A stretch of DNA of 64,000 nucleotides from Desulfonauticus submarinus (GCF_900104045.1 NZ_FNIN01000001.1:62001-126000); one strand, 5' to 3'; positions 44,377 through 54,239 are shown, counted from the first letter of the stretch. A program made the numbers and translations. The notes: generated by a model not told the origin, from the sequence alone.

Positions 44377-45987
44377 CTATATGAATATTTTTTGTCCTGT
44401 TTTAGAGGTAATAAATTTTAACCTAGAAAATAATTTATAGAAAATTTCCCATTTAAACTTTTTTAATTCCACAAATTGTTTACCTGTATAGGCATGTAAT
44501 TTTTTTTCATAGATTAGTTTTCTAAGAATTTCTAATCCTATATTGATACGTTTATTAGATGTTTTATGGGATAATAAAAGATTGTTGAGGCTTGTATTGA
44601 TATCAAATTGTTTTAAAAAATTAATAATTCGAGTACAAATAAAAAGAGAATAAATGTCTTCTCTAGAGAAATGTTTAGTTTCTATTGCCATGGCTGAAGA
44701 TCTCGCAAGAAAAAAGTCTTTTTCTTTTAATGGAGAAAATTGGCAGGCAATTTTTGAGCCAGGAGCAAGATAAAATATAGAGGGGCCTATTAAAACTGGT
44801 TGTCTTGCTAAAAAGATAAGAGTTGTAAGCATAGAGGAAATAGATTCGTGAGGTAGCCCTAAAATTTGATAAGCTGTCATATTAAACTTTAATTTAAAGC
44901 CAGTTTGAATAATCTGAGTAAATTTTTTTACAGTATGGGGTCTATGACATGATCGTAATACACTTTCATCAGAACTAACTAATGAAAGGTTGAGATCTGT
45001 AAAACCAATTTTTTTCATTAACAAAAGCAAGTCATTGTCTAAATGAAGATATGAAATTCCATTCATTGCTAAAAATCTAATTTTATTTTGAGGAAATTCT
45101 TTTATAATTAATTTGCATAATTTTTTCATATCATCAATGAAGAAGGTAAGGTTGTCGTCTTCAAAGTCAAAAACCCTATAACCTTGTTTATATCTTATTT
45201 TTATTTCTTCTAAAATATTTTCGACGCTTCTTTTTTTATATATAGGAAAAGTAGATTTTGCAGAGCAAAAAGTACATTGATGAGGACAACCTCTTGATGT
45301 TGTTATGAAATAAAGAGGTTTTTTTTGGAATTGATAATTGTTGAGAGAAAAGTCAGATAAATCTGGTAGAGGTAATTCTTCAAAAGGATAATTAGGTTTT
45401 TTTGGATTTAAAAAGAATTTATTGTTTTTTTTAAATCCAAGATTTGGTACTTGTTCAAATTGTTTATTTCCTTGAAATTGTTTTAGTAGCTCTATAAGAG
45501 GCTTTTCTCCTTCTCCATAAATTACAAAATCAATCCAAGGACTTTGTAATATTGACAAGGGTTCAGCAGAAACATGACTTCCACCAGCTATTATAGGGAC
45601 AGGACATACTTTTTTTATTTCTTTGGCAAGCGTTAGAGCTTCTCGAAAGTAGGAGGAAAATAGGATAGAGATACCTATAATATCAGGATTTTCTTGAGCA
45701 ATTTTTTCAGCTGCTTGTTTAAAATCTGCTCCAAAATGATAATAATGATAGAAAGTGCAAAATGGACTAATATCTGGGCATGGATAAAATTCTCTTAAAT
45801 AGTTTAACTCTGAGGGGAGCGAGATTGTTTTGCGTCCAAAATTTTGATGAAAATCTAGTATTTTTACTGTTATATTGGGTAGAAATTTTTTTATTGCAGC
45901 TTTGAGATAAGCTAGCCCTATAGGTTGAAGACGAATTTTGGTTTCGTAGAAATCTTGAATAGGAGGTTGTATGAGAATAAGTTTCAT
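44377..45987 (-). CDS. B12-binding-domain radical-SAM protein
   Basis: 536 residues. N-terminal Rossmann-like cobalamin-binding-type domain (about 1-170: LILIQPPIQDFY, DIIGISILFSS, PIIAGGSHVSAEP, FVIYGEGEKPL) followed by a radical SAM domain with CPHQCTFC (Cys234, Cys238, Cys241) and FEDDNLTFF. The C-terminal 100 residues are helical. Family members methylate or rearrange unactivated carbons in lipids, hopanoids or natural products. No biosynthetic partner genes lie nearby, so the substrate is open. Confidence 0.88.
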   Translation of the reverse strand: MKLILIQPPIQDFYETKIRLQPIGLAYLKAAIKKFLPNITVKILDFHQNFGRKTISLPSELNYLREFYPCPDISPFCTFYHYYHFGADFKQAAEKIAQENPDIIGISILFSSYFREALTLAKEIKKVCPVPIIAGGSHVSAEPLSILQSPWIDFVIYGEGEKPLIELLKQFQGNKQFEQVPNLGFKKNNKFFLNPKKPNYPFEELPLPDLSDFSLNNYQFQKKPLYFITTSRGCPHQCTFCSAKSTFPIYKKRSVENILEEIKIRYKQGYRVFDFEDDNLTFFIDDMKKLCKLIIKEFPQNKIRFLAMNGISYLHLDNDLLLLMKKIGFTDLNLSLVSSDESVLRSCHRPHTVKKFTQIIQTGFKLKFNMTAYQILGLPHESISSMLTTLIFLARQPVLIGPSIFYLAPGSKIACQFSPLKEKDFFLARSSAMAIETKHFSREDIYSLFICTRIINFLKQFDINTSLNNLLLSHKTSNKRINIGLEILRKLIYEKKLHAYTGKQFVELKKFKWEIFYKLFSRLKFITSKTGQKIFI

Positions 45988-46075
45988 TATATATTTTCCT
46001 TATTTTAGTTTGAATTGAATTTTTTTTTAGATTTAAAATATTAAGATGGCAAGAAAAGGGCTAGACACAAGTTGG

Positions 46076-46094
46076 TTAGTTTCCTAAAAACTAA
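46076..46094. promoter_or_regulatory. Inverted repeat upstream of the LUD gene
   Basis: TTAGTTT-CCTAA-AAACTAA, 70-88 bp before ATG 46164, in the gap between two divergent genes. Possible operator; regulator unknown. Confidence 0.35.
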
Positions 46095-46163
46095 TTTACC
46101 TGAAAACAGACTAGCATTTTTATTCTTTGATTATTGTTTAGGGAGAAAAGGAGGGCTTGTAAA

Positions 46164-46817
46164 ATGAAGGATTTTGTTAAGAAATTTTGGGAGTTACGTT
46201 TATTAAAAGTAAAAGAAGCCTTAGAAAAAAATAATTTTGAGGTTTTTTTAGTTAAAGATGAATTAGAAGCTAAAAATATAGTTTTAAATGAACTTTTGCC
46301 TGCAATAAACCCTAATTCTTTATCGTGGGGTGGATCAATGACTTTTGTTCAAACTGGCCTTTATGATAGTTTAAAGCAAACAGATGAATTTGAGATTATT
46401 GATACCTATGATAAGAGTTTGTCTTCTGAAGATATATTGGAAAAAAGGCGTAGGGCCTTGTTGGTAGATTTATTTTTTACAGGAACTAATGCTATTACAG
46501 AAGATGGATGGCTAGTTAATTTAGATATGATTGGTAATAGGGTTGGGGCTTTAACTTTTGGTCCGAAAAAAGTAATAGTTTTGGCTGGAAAGAATAAAAT
46601 TGTTTCAGACTTGGATGAAGCAATGCTTAGGATAAAAACTTATAGTGCTCCTGCTAATACGATGCGTTTAAACAAAAAAACTCCTTGTTTTAAAACAGGT
46701 TTTTGCCATGATTGCTCTAGCCTTGATAGAATTTGTAATGTATGGAGTATTATTGAGAAATGCTATCCTCAAAAACGAATTTCTGTTATTTTAATTTCTA
46801 AAGATTTAGGACTCTAA
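46164..46817 (+). CDS. Stand-alone LUD-domain protein (lactate utilization family)
   Basis: 217 residues, a single LUD (DUF162) domain: SLSWGGSMTFVQTGLYD, DLFFTGTNAITEDGWLVNLD and NRVGALTFGPKKVIVLAGKN. The C-terminus has a Cys-rich motif CFKTGFCHDCSSLDRIC that is seen in stand-alone members from anaerobes and could bind metal or an Fe-S cluster. No lutA/lutB partners follow. ATG 46164 with AGGAGGG (46149-46155) is preferred over the upstream TTG 46134. Physiological role unproven. Confidence 0.88.
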   Translation: MKDFVKKFWELRLLKVKEALEKNNFEVFLVKDELEAKNIVLNELLPAINPNSLSWGGSMTFVQTGLYDSLKQTDEFEIIDTYDKSLSSEDILEKRRRALLVDLFFTGTNAITEDGWLVNLDMIGNRVGALTFGPKKVIVLAGKNKIVSDLDEAMLRIKTYSAPANTMRLNKKTPCFKTGFCHDCSSLDRICNVWSIIEKCYPQKRISVILISKDLGL

Positions 46818-46876
46818 TAGATTTAATATTTTTTAATTTTTTTACTTTCAAAGGTTGTTTTGAAGGAGATGTTTAG

Positions 46877-49800
46877 ATGTCTTTTACTCATTTACATTGT
46901 CATACAGAATATAGTCTTTTAGATGGTGCTATTCGTTTAAAAGATTTGTGCGCAAGATCGAAAGATTATGGTTTTGATGCTGTATGTATTTCCGATCATG
47001 GTAATCTGTTTGGAGCCTTAACCTTTTATCTTTTGGCTAAAGATTATGAGTTAAAGCCGATTATTGGATGCGAGGTATATCTTACACCAGGGAAAATGGA
47101 AGAAAAGGGACCAGATAGGTTTCATTTGGTATTGCTAGCAAAAAATGAATTGGGATATAAAAATTTAATTAAATTAGTAACCTTAGGATGGAGGAAAGGA
47201 TTTTATTATAAACCTCGCATAGATAAGACAGTATTAAAGCAATATAGTGAGGGTTTGATAGCTTTGTCAGCTTGTTTAAATGGAGAGATACAGGCTGCTT
47301 ATTTTAAATTTGGTCCTGATAGAGCAATTCAAATAGCACAGGAATATGTTCAAATTTTTAAAGATGATTTTTATCTAGAAATGCAGGCTAATGATTTAAA
47401 AGAACAACAAGAAATAAATGAATTTTTATATGAAGTTAGTAAAAAGTATAATATACCTGTAGTTGGAACAAATGATTGTCATTATTTAGATAAAGATGAT
47501 GCAGAAGCTCATGATGTTTTACTTTGTATTCAAACTAATGCTAAAGTAGATGATAGAAAAAGAATGAGATTTGAAACAAAAGAACTTTATTTTAAATCTC
47601 CAGAGGAAATGGAATCTTATTTTTCTTTTTGTCCAGAGGCTTTAAAGAATGTAGAAAGAATTGTAGAACAATGTAATTTGGAATTGAAATTAGGTACTCC
47701 TCATTTTCCTTGCTATGATTTGCCTAAAGGAATTACTTTGGAAGAGGAATTCATAAAATTAGCTAAACAAGGGCTTAAAAAAAGATTACAATATTTAGAT
47801 TATGTTCAAGATGAAAAGGTTTATTGGGATAGATTAGAGCTAGAATTAGATATAATTTGTCAAAAGGGTTTTCCTGGTTACTTTCTTATTGTTCAAGATT
47901 TTATTAATTGGGCTAAAGCTCAAGATATTCCTGTTGGCCCAGGGAGGGGATCTGCTGCTGGAAGTTTAGTGGCATACTCTCTGGGAATTACAAATTTAGA
48001 TCCAATTAGATATAATTTGTTGTTTGAGCGATTTTTAAATGTAGAAAGAATGAGTTTGCCCGATATAGATGTAGATTTTTGCTTTGAAAGACGAGATGAA
48101 GTAATTCAATATGTTACTGAAAAATATGGTAAAGACAATGTAGCTCAGATTACTACTTTTGGGACAATGAAGGCAAAAGCTGCTGTTAGAGATGTAGGAA
48201 GAGCGTTGGGTTTAAAGTTATCTTTAGTGGATAAAATTGCTAAGCTTATTCCTGATGAAGGTAAAATTACTATTAAAAAGGCGCTTGAAATAGAACCAGA
48301 TCTACAAAAACTTTTTGAAACAAGTGAAGAAGTTCAAAAATTATTAACTATTGCTCAAAAACTGGAAGGTCTAGCTAGACACGCATCTACTCATGCTGCT
48401 GGAATTGTAATCTCAGATAAGCCTATGTGGGAGTATTTGCCTTTATATACAGGGAAAAAGGGAGAAGTTGTAACTCAGTATGATATGAAGAGAGTGGAAA
48501 AAGTTGGTTTGATTAAGTTTGATTTTTTGGGTTTAAAAACACTTACTGTAATTAGTAATACTTTAAAATTAGCCCAGAAAAATGGCAAGAAAATTCCAGA
48601 CTTAGATACTTTACCTTTAAATGATAATAAAACCTTTGAGCTTTTATGTAAGGGACAAACAGATGGTGTGTTTCAGTTAGAAAGTAGTGGAATGCGAAAG
48701 GTTTTACAAGATTTACGTCCTAGTTGTTTTGAGGATATTATTGCCCTTTTAGCCTTGTATAGACCAGGACCTATTCAAAGCGGTATGGTAGCAGATTTTA
48801 TTGATCGTAAACATGGGAAAAAAGAGGTTAAGTATCCTCATCCTGATTTGGAAAATATTTTAAAAGAAACTTACGGAGTTATTTTATATCAAGAACAAGT
48901 TATGCAGATTGCCTCTGTTTTAGCCAACTATTCTTTAGGAGATGGTGATATCTTGCGAAGAGCCATGGGGAAAAAAGATCCAGCAGTTATGGCTAAACAG
49001 AGGAGTAAGTTTTTGGAAGGGGCAAGGAAAAAGGGAGTAGAGGAGGAGACAGCAGAATATATTTTTGATTTAATGGAAAAATTTGCTGGATATGGTTTTA
49101 ATAAATCTCATAGTGCCGCTTATGCTTTAGTTTCTTATCAAACTGCATATCTTAAAGCTCATTTTCCAGCAGAATTTATGTCTGCCTTAATTACCTCAGA
49201 AGTTCATAACTCTGATAAAGTGGTAATGCATTTAAATGCAGCTAAAGAGATGGGATTAGAAATTTTGCCTCCTGATGTGAATAAAAGTTTTTTTTATTTT
49301 AGTGTGGAAAATGAAAAGATTAGGTTTGGATTAGGAGCTATTAAAAATGTAGGTATAAGTGCGATTGATAGTATTGTTAATGAAAGAGAGAAAAATGGAC
49401 CATTTTCTTCTTTTTTAGACTTTTGTAGAAGGGTGAATTTACGTAAAGTTACTAAAAGAGTTTTAGAAATGCTTATTAAAAGTGGAGCAATGGATTGTTT
49501 TGGATGTTCCAGGAAATCTCTTTTAGAATCTATTGACAAAGTAGTTGCAGAAGCACACAAAAAGAATAAGATTAAAAATTGTTTGCAAAAAAGTTTACTT
49601 GGTATGGATAATTTTAAAGAAGAATGTAATTTATCTGGATTAGGAATAGATATACCAGAAAAGGATATTAAAGAATTTAGTGAAAAAGAAAAGTTAAGAT
49701 TTGAAAAGGAATCTTTAGGTCTTTACTTAAGTGGCCATCCTTTGTTACCTTATAAAAATGATTTGACTCGTTTAAGTTTAACTACGATCGAAGATTGTAA

Positions 49801-50344
49801 AAAACTTGCTCCTAATACAAAGGTAAATGTATCTGCAATTTGTGTTGGTAAAAAAATACATGTAAACAAAAAAGGTCAAAAGATGGCTTTTTGTCAAATA
49901 GAGGATTTTACTGCTAGTTGTGAATTAGTAGTTTTTGCTAAAATTTTTGAAGAGAGCGTTAATTTATTGGAGCAAGATGAGCCTTTATTTATTGAAGCTA
50001 GAATTAGTAGCTATGAAGGACAAGAGCAAAATAACGGAGAGGAAGGAGTAACAGAAGAAGCAAATAAAGTTGTAAAATTAATAGCAGATAAAATTACATT
50101 GATTAAAGACGTGATTACACGTAACCAGGAACCTGTAACTTTAAATCTCTCGTTAGATAGTGATGTTATGGTAGTTGATCAATTGAAAAATATATTTTCT
50201 AAATATCAAGGTAATACAGAAATAAGATTAAGGATTAATAGTAAGGATAGCTATTGTATTTTACATTTAAATCCTATTTGGCGGATAAATCCTTGTACTG
50301 AATTTTGGAACGAAGTTAATTCTATTTTAAAAATGGAGGTATAG
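46877..50344 (+). CDS. dnaE: DNA polymerase III alpha subunit
   Basis: 1,155 residues. N-terminal PHP domain with intact metal motifs (HLHCHTEYSLLDG, CISDHGNLFGA), which in many bacteria gives or supports proofreading. The polymerase aspartates are in LPDIDVDFCFERRDE near residue 396-400, followed by FGTMKAKAAVRDVGRALG and GPGRGSAAGSLVAYSLG. Then come a helix-hairpin-helix region and an OB-fold (VNVSAICVGKK, FCQIEDFTASCELVVF). Catalytic subunit of the replicase. AAGGAG before ATG 46877. Confidence 0.98.
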   Translation: MSFTHLHCHTEYSLLDGAIRLKDLCARSKDYGFDAVCISDHGNLFGALTFYLLAKDYELKPIIGCEVYLTPGKMEEKGPDRFHLVLLAKNELGYKNLIKLVTLGWRKGFYYKPRIDKTVLKQYSEGLIALSACLNGEIQAAYFKFGPDRAIQIAQEYVQIFKDDFYLEMQANDLKEQQEINEFLYEVSKKYNIPVVGTNDCHYLDKDDAEAHDVLLCIQTNAKVDDRKRMRFETKELYFKSPEEMESYFSFCPEALKNVERIVEQCNLELKLGTPHFPCYDLPKGITLEEEFIKLAKQGLKKRLQYLDYVQDEKVYWDRLELELDIICQKGFPGYFLIVQDFINWAKAQDIPVGPGRGSAAGSLVAYSLGITNLDPIRYNLLFERFLNVERMSLPDIDVDFCFERRDEVIQYVTEKYGKDNVAQITTFGTMKAKAAVRDVGRALGLKLSLVDKIAKLIPDEGKITIKKALEIEPDLQKLFETSEEVQKLLTIAQKLEGLARHASTHAAGIVISDKPMWEYLPLYTGKKGEVVTQYDMKRVEKVGLIKFDFLGLKTLTVISNTLKLAQKNGKKIPDLDTLPLNDNKTFELLCKGQTDGVFQLESSGMRKVLQDLRPSCFEDIIALLALYRPGPIQSGMVADFIDRKHGKKEVKYPHPDLENILKETYGVILYQEQVMQIASVLANYSLGDGDILRRAMGKKDPAVMAKQRSKFLEGARKKGVEEETAEYIFDLMEKFAGYGFNKSHSAAYALVSYQTAYLKAHFPAEFMSALITSEVHNSDKVVMHLNAAKEMGLEILPPDVNKSFFYFSVENEKIRFGLGAIKNVGISAIDSIVNEREKNGPFSSFLDFCRRVNLRKVTKRVLEMLIKSGAMDCFGCSRKSLLESIDKVVAEAHKKNKIKNCLQKSLLGMDNFKEECNLSGLGIDIPEKDIKEFSEKEKLRFEKESLGLYLSGHPLLPYKNDLTRLSLTTIEDCKKLAPNTKVNVSAICVGKKIHVNKKGQKMAFCQIEDFTASCELVVFAKIFEESVNLLEQDEPLFIEARISSYEGQEQNNGEEGVTEEANKVVKLIADKITLIKDVITRNQEPVTLNLSLDSDVMVVDQLKNIFSKYQGNTEIRLRINSKDSYCILHLNPIWRINPCTEFWNEVNSILKMEV

Positions 50345-50345
50345 A

Positions 50346-50726
50346 TTGAAAGGTATTTATCGTTTACGAATAAAAGACAAATTTAGTGCTGCTCATAGTC
50401 TTAGAAATTATAATGGGAAATGTGAAGAATTACATGGACATAATTTTGGAGTTGAAATAGAAGTATATGGTAAAAAATTAGAAAAAGATACTGAAATTTT
50501 AATAGATTTTAAAATATTAAAAAAGTTTTTAAAGGAAGTTTTGAATTCGCTTGATCATAAGTTTTTAAATGATCTTCAATATTTTCAAAAATATAATCCA
50601 TCTTCTGAAAATATAGCTTGTTATATTTATAAAAATCTCCAATCTAAGCTACCCTCAGGTGTGAATTTAAAATATGTAATGGTTTCAGAAGGAGAAAACT
50701 CTATGGCATTTTTTGAGGAGGTTTAG
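50346..50726 (+). CDS. queD: 6-carboxytetrahydropterin synthase (QueD/PTPS family)
   Basis: 126 residues. Zn ligands in FSAAHSL and ELHGHNFGVE; the candidate catalytic Cys26 in GKCEELHGH; LDHKFLND and NPSSENIACYIY complete the pattern. QueD converts dihydroneopterin triphosphate to 6-carboxytetrahydropterin in queuosine synthesis. TTG start at 50346 with GGAGG inside the end of dnaE. Assignment to QueD rather than another PTPS paralogue is likely but not certain. Confidence 0.9.
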   Translation: MKGIYRLRIKDKFSAAHSLRNYNGKCEELHGHNFGVEIEVYGKKLEKDTEILIDFKILKKFLKEVLNSLDHKFLNDLQYFQKYNPSSENIACYIYKNLQSKLPSGVNLKYVMVSEGENSMAFFEEV

Positions 50727-51185
50727 GTGAGGTTAGTAATTCAACGAGTAAAAAGAGCAGAAGTATTAGTAAAGGATGTTGTATTTTCTAAAATTGAAAA
50801 AGGGTTATTAATTTTATTAGGTCTTAATAAAGAAGATAAATTTTTAAAAGATAAAGATATAAATAAAATAGTTCAAAAGGTTTTGAATTTACGTATTTTT
50901 GCCGATAAAGAAAATAAGTTGAATTTAAGTCTTTTAGATGTAGGAGGTGAGATTTTATTAGTTTCCCAATTTACTCTGTATGCTAATTGCCGCAAAGGAA
51001 GAAGACCTAATTTTTCTATGGCCATGCCTGGTGAAGAGGCTAAAAAAATGTTTGCAAAAATAAAAAATATTTTTTTATCTTCCTATAAAAAGGTGTATAC
51101 AGGAGCGTTTGGAGAAGAAATGGAGATTAAACTGATAAATGAGGGACCAGTTACTATAATTTTAGATAGTCAAGACATTTTGTAA
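50727..51185 (+). CDS. dtd: D-aminoacyl-tRNA deacylase
   Basis: 152 residues. MRLVIQRVKRAEVLV N-terminus, LLVSQFTLYANCRKGRRP and NEGPVTIIL, the cross-subunit Gly-cis-Pro motif. It removes D-amino acids and mischarged glycine from tRNAs. GTG start abuts the queD stop; AGGAGG is 6 nt upstream. Confidence 0.96.
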   Translation: MRLVIQRVKRAEVLVKDVVFSKIEKGLLILLGLNKEDKFLKDKDINKIVQKVLNLRIFADKENKLNLSLLDVGGEILLVSQFTLYANCRKGRRPNFSMAMPGEEAKKMFAKIKNIFLSSYKKVYTGAFGEEMEIKLINEGPVTIILDSQDIL

Positions 51186-51206
51186 AAATGGGATGGAAGT
51201 AGAGAT

Positions 51207-52340
51207 ATGGCTAAAAGTAAAGTTTTGATTGCAGATACTTCTGAAGCTACAATAAAAGTGTTATCTGCCTTTTTAAGTGCAGAATTTGAAGTACATAGAG
51301 TATTTGATGGAGAAGAAGTTATTGAAAAATACTATGATATTAAACCAGATATTATTTTATTAGACTTAAATCTTCCTAATATGAATGGATTAGAAATTTT
51401 AAATTATATTCGTAATGTTGTTAATGATCAAGATATTTATATTATTGTGTTTGTAAATGAAGAAAATAATAGATTAAGAATAGAATCTCTTAATGCAGGA
51501 GCAAATGATCTATTAGCAAAACCATTTTCTAAAGATGAAGTAAAAGCGAGAATTCAAGTTGCCAAAAGACAAGTTGTTTTATTACAAAATTTACAAAGAG
51601 CGTATAAGCGCATTAATAAAGAAGTGAATTTAGTATCTGAACTTCAATTAAAGCTTTTGCCAAAAGAAAGTTTTATTTTTAAACATATTGGCTTGCAGTC
51701 TTATTATAGACCATCTGGTCAAGCAAGTGGTGATTATTATGATTATATAAAGATTAATAATAGTCTTTTAAGATTTTGTGTGGCTGATGTTTCTGGGCAT
51801 GGAACAAGAGCAGCATTTATTATGGCTATAGTGAGAACAATTTTTCGTTTAGAAGAAAGTAAAAACTATACTTTACCTAAGGTAGTTGATTTATTAAACA
51901 AAAGTCTCATAGATGTTTTAGGAGATGAGTCAGATTTTGTTACTCTATTTGTAGGAGAAATTGATTTAGAACGAAAAGTTTTTTCGTATATTAACGCAGG
52001 TCATTGTCCAGCAGTAGTTAAGATTGATTCCAAGATAATGCATTTAAAACCAGATTATCCTGTTTTAGGATTTTTTCCTATAGATCCAGAAACAAAGTTT
52101 TTACATTATAAAGATAAATTTAGCATTTTACTTTATACAGATGGATTTTATGAATGGAATATAGATGAAGAGGAACAATTTGGATTAGAAAGATTTTTAC
52201 AATTAGTAGATGAGTATTTAAAAAAGGAAGACAAAATTTATCTTGAAGAAATTATTTTATCTTTAGAAAGGGTTAGCGAATTTTCTCCTATGTATAGAGA
52301 CGATCTAACTGCTTTGTTTGTATATACAAAGGATAGTTAA
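51207..52340 (+). CDS. Receiver-domain PP2C phosphatase, RsbU-like
   Basis: 377 residues. Receiver domain at 1-125: phospho-acceptor Asp in IILLDLNLPNMNG near residue 53 and Lys in AKPFS; the upstream acidic pair is reduced to a single Asp (IADTSE). Linker helix, then a SpoIIE/PP2C domain (about 155-375) with metal Asp in QASGDYYDY, VADVSGHGTRAAF, YTDGFYEW and RDDLTALFV. Such proteins dephosphorylate a STAS anti-anti-sigma protein when the receiver is activated. The kinase and STAS partner genes follow directly. Confidence 0.93.
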   Translation: MAKSKVLIADTSEATIKVLSAFLSAEFEVHRVFDGEEVIEKYYDIKPDIILLDLNLPNMNGLEILNYIRNVVNDQDIYIIVFVNEENNRLRIESLNAGANDLLAKPFSKDEVKARIQVAKRQVVLLQNLQRAYKRINKEVNLVSELQLKLLPKESFIFKHIGLQSYYRPSGQASGDYYDYIKINNSLLRFCVADVSGHGTRAAFIMAIVRTIFRLEESKNYTLPKVVDLLNKSLIDVLGDESDFVTLFVGEIDLERKVFSYINAGHCPAVVKIDSKIMHLKPDYPVLGFFPIDPETKFLHYKDKFSILLYTDGFYEWNIDEEEQFGLERFLQLVDEYLKKEDKIYLEEIILSLERVSEFSPMYRDDLTALFVYTKDS

Positions 52341-52341
52341 G

Positions 52342-52761
52342 ATGGAATTTATTTTAGAAACCAATGCATCATCTAAGGAAGTAAGGCTTGTTATAGTGGC
52401 GGTAATATCTATTTTACGAAGACTGGTCAAAGAAGATGTTTTATATGATGTAGAAATTGCTTTAAGTGAGGCTTGTACAAATGTTGTTATTCATGCATAT
52501 AAAGGTGATATTGATAGCAGAGATAAGAAGATTAGGATAAAGTTAGAGATAGATAAAAAGAAAGGTATTTTGTTGGAAGTAATTGATTGGGGTAAACAGT
52601 TTATACTTCCTCAAAATTTACCAGATCATGATGCTGAATCTGGAAGGGGAATTTATATTATCCGTAAGGTTATGGATAAGTTTTATTATAAAAGGGTGGA
52701 GGAAAGAAACCATATATTGATGTATAAAAAGATGGAGGCTGAGCAATGGAAAATGTCCTGA
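52342..52761 (+). CDS. Anti-sigma-factor-type serine kinase, RsbW-like
   Basis: 139 residues from ATG 52342. GHKL ATPase: N-box IALSEACTNVVIHAY, G1 box VIDWGKQF, G2 box ESGRGIYIIRKVMD. It would phosphorylate the STAS protein encoded next and sequester a target, a sigma factor or other protein. Upstream TTG 52318 lies inside the RsbU-like gene and is less likely. Overlaps the STAS gene by 16 nt. Confidence 0.9.
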   Translation: MEFILETNASSKEVRLVIVAVISILRRLVKEDVLYDVEIALSEACTNVVIHAYKGDIDSRDKKIRIKLEIDKKKGILLEVIDWGKQFILPQNLPDHDAESGRGIYIIRKVMDKFYYKRVEERNHILMYKKMEAEQWKMS

Positions 52762-53084
52762 TCCAGAAGAAAGAGGATATTTACCTAACTAAAATTGTGG
52801 GAGAGTTGATCTTAGAAAATGTAGAAGAACTTAAACCAAGGTTGGAAGAGATCTTAGAAGAGGATTGGAAGGTTTTAGGAATAGACTTATCTGAAATTCA
52901 GTTTATGGATAGTAGTGGCATAGGTTTTTTAGTGGCCTTAAGTAATAAGGTCAAGCAGAAAGGAAAAAAGTTTGTATTAGTAAATCCTTCTGTTCAGGTA
53001 ATTAAAACATTAAAGCTAGTAAATATATATCATTTTTTTGATAAAGTAGATGATAGTGAGGATCTTATTACTTTAATTGAATAA
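52746..53084 (+). CDS. STAS-domain anti-anti-sigma protein, RsbV/SpoIIAA-like
   Basis: 112 residues, one STAS domain. Phosphorylation motif IQFMDSSGIGFLVALS with Ser56/Ser57. It completes a three-gene partner switch with the phosphatase and kinase upstream. No sigma-B-type sigma factor gene is adjacent, so the final target may be something else. Confidence 0.92.
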   Translation: MENVLIQKKEDIYLTKIVGELILENVEELKPRLEEILEEDWKVLGIDLSEIQFMDSSGIGFLVALSNKVKQKGKKFVLVNPSVQVIKTLKLVNIYHFFDKVDDSEDLITLIE

Positions 53085-53102
53085 TTAACAGAAGAAGAGA
53101 TC

Positions 53103-54215
53103 ATGTTATATTATCTTCATCATTACTTTGATCCAGACTTTGATTATCAAAATTTAAAACCTAAAGTAAGTGAACAAGGTAGAGCAGATCATTATAATTT
53201 GGATTATGTCCAAAATGTAATTAGTGGACAGGTTTTAGCAGAATGGAGAGAAATTTCAGAAGAAGAAGCCTCTAAATACGATGCTCGCTTTGTTAGTGAT
53301 AAAAAAACATGGCCTTTGGGCCCTAATGTGGGAATAAATCCTCAAGATAAAAATCAGATTATTGCCAAAGCCAATGGTTATGTTTTTTATTATGATGGAA
53401 AGATTGCAGTAAAAACTGTTTTAAATGTGCGTAGAGATATAGATTTTCATACGGGTAATATTTATTTTGTAGGGGATATGATTATTCATGGCAGTGTCCG
53501 CTCTGGGTTTGAAGTAAAGGCTAATAATATTCGTATTAAAGGCAACGTAGAAGCAGCAAAAATTTTTGTTGGTGGTTCTTTAGTGGTAGAAGGAGGAATT
53601 AAAGGGGGAGGAAATGCAGTTATAGAGGCAGAAGAGAATATAAAAGCAAATTTTTGTGAAAAAGCAAGTTTACGAGCGGGCAAAAAAATTCTAATAACAG
53701 GTTCTGCTCTTCATTCTAGGCTATTTGGGAAAGAATATATTGTTGTTCAAGGAAGGCTACAAGGAGGAATGGCAGTTAGCGAAAATTTGATTTATGCTGA
53801 AGAACAGTTTGGTGGTGGTATGGGGTGTAAAACAGAGTTAATTTTAGGATATGATAGTGATCTTATTAAAGAAAATTTTGAACTAGAACTTGAAATATCT
53901 AAACTTACTAAAGAATTAACAAATCTGAAAATAAAAGTAGAAAAAGGAGAGCCTTATCAAGAAGAGTATGGGCCTAAACTAGAGAAAATAGAAAAAAAAT
54001 TAACTATACTTCATAAAAAAAGAGCTAAAGTACATCAAAAAATGGATATAGATTTTAATAAAAAGGCTAAAGCAGTGTGTCCTGGACAAATTAGACCAGG
54101 AGTAGAAATAAGTATAGGGCCCTATTATTATAGGGTTGATGACTTTTTAGAAAATGGAAGATTTGAAATAATAGATAATGATATAATTTTTAAGCAGCCT
54201 GCTATTCAAAAATAA
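53103..54215 (+). CDS. FapA-like (DUF342) polymer-forming protein
   Basis: 370 residues. N-terminal domain, then a right-handed beta-helix built of short Gly/Ile repeats (about 100-235: DIDFHTGNIYFVGDMIIHG, VRSGFEVKANNIRIKG, VEAAKIFVGGSLVVEG, LRAGKKILITG), then a coiled-coil hairpin (about 260-315) and a small C-terminal beta domain. This is the FapA/DUF342 architecture. In Vibrio FapA binds a phosphotransfer component; more generally function is unclear. It lies between the switch genes and motA, 18 nt after the STAS gene. Confidence 0.85.
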   Translation: MLYYLHHYFDPDFDYQNLKPKVSEQGRADHYNLDYVQNVISGQVLAEWREISEEEASKYDARFVSDKKTWPLGPNVGINPQDKNQIIAKANGYVFYYDGKIAVKTVLNVRRDIDFHTGNIYFVGDMIIHGSVRSGFEVKANNIRIKGNVEAAKIFVGGSLVVEGGIKGGGNAVIEAEENIKANFCEKASLRAGKKILITGSALHSRLFGKEYIVVQGRLQGGMAVSENLIYAEEQFGGGMGCKTELILGYDSDLIKENFELELEISKLTKELTNLKIKVEKGEPYQEEYGPKLEKIEKKLTILHKKRAKVHQKMDIDFNKKAKAVCPGQIRPGVEISIGPYYYRVDDFLENGRFEIIDNDIIFKQPAIQK

Positions 54216-54239
54216 GTTTTTAATGGAGCAGAATACAAG

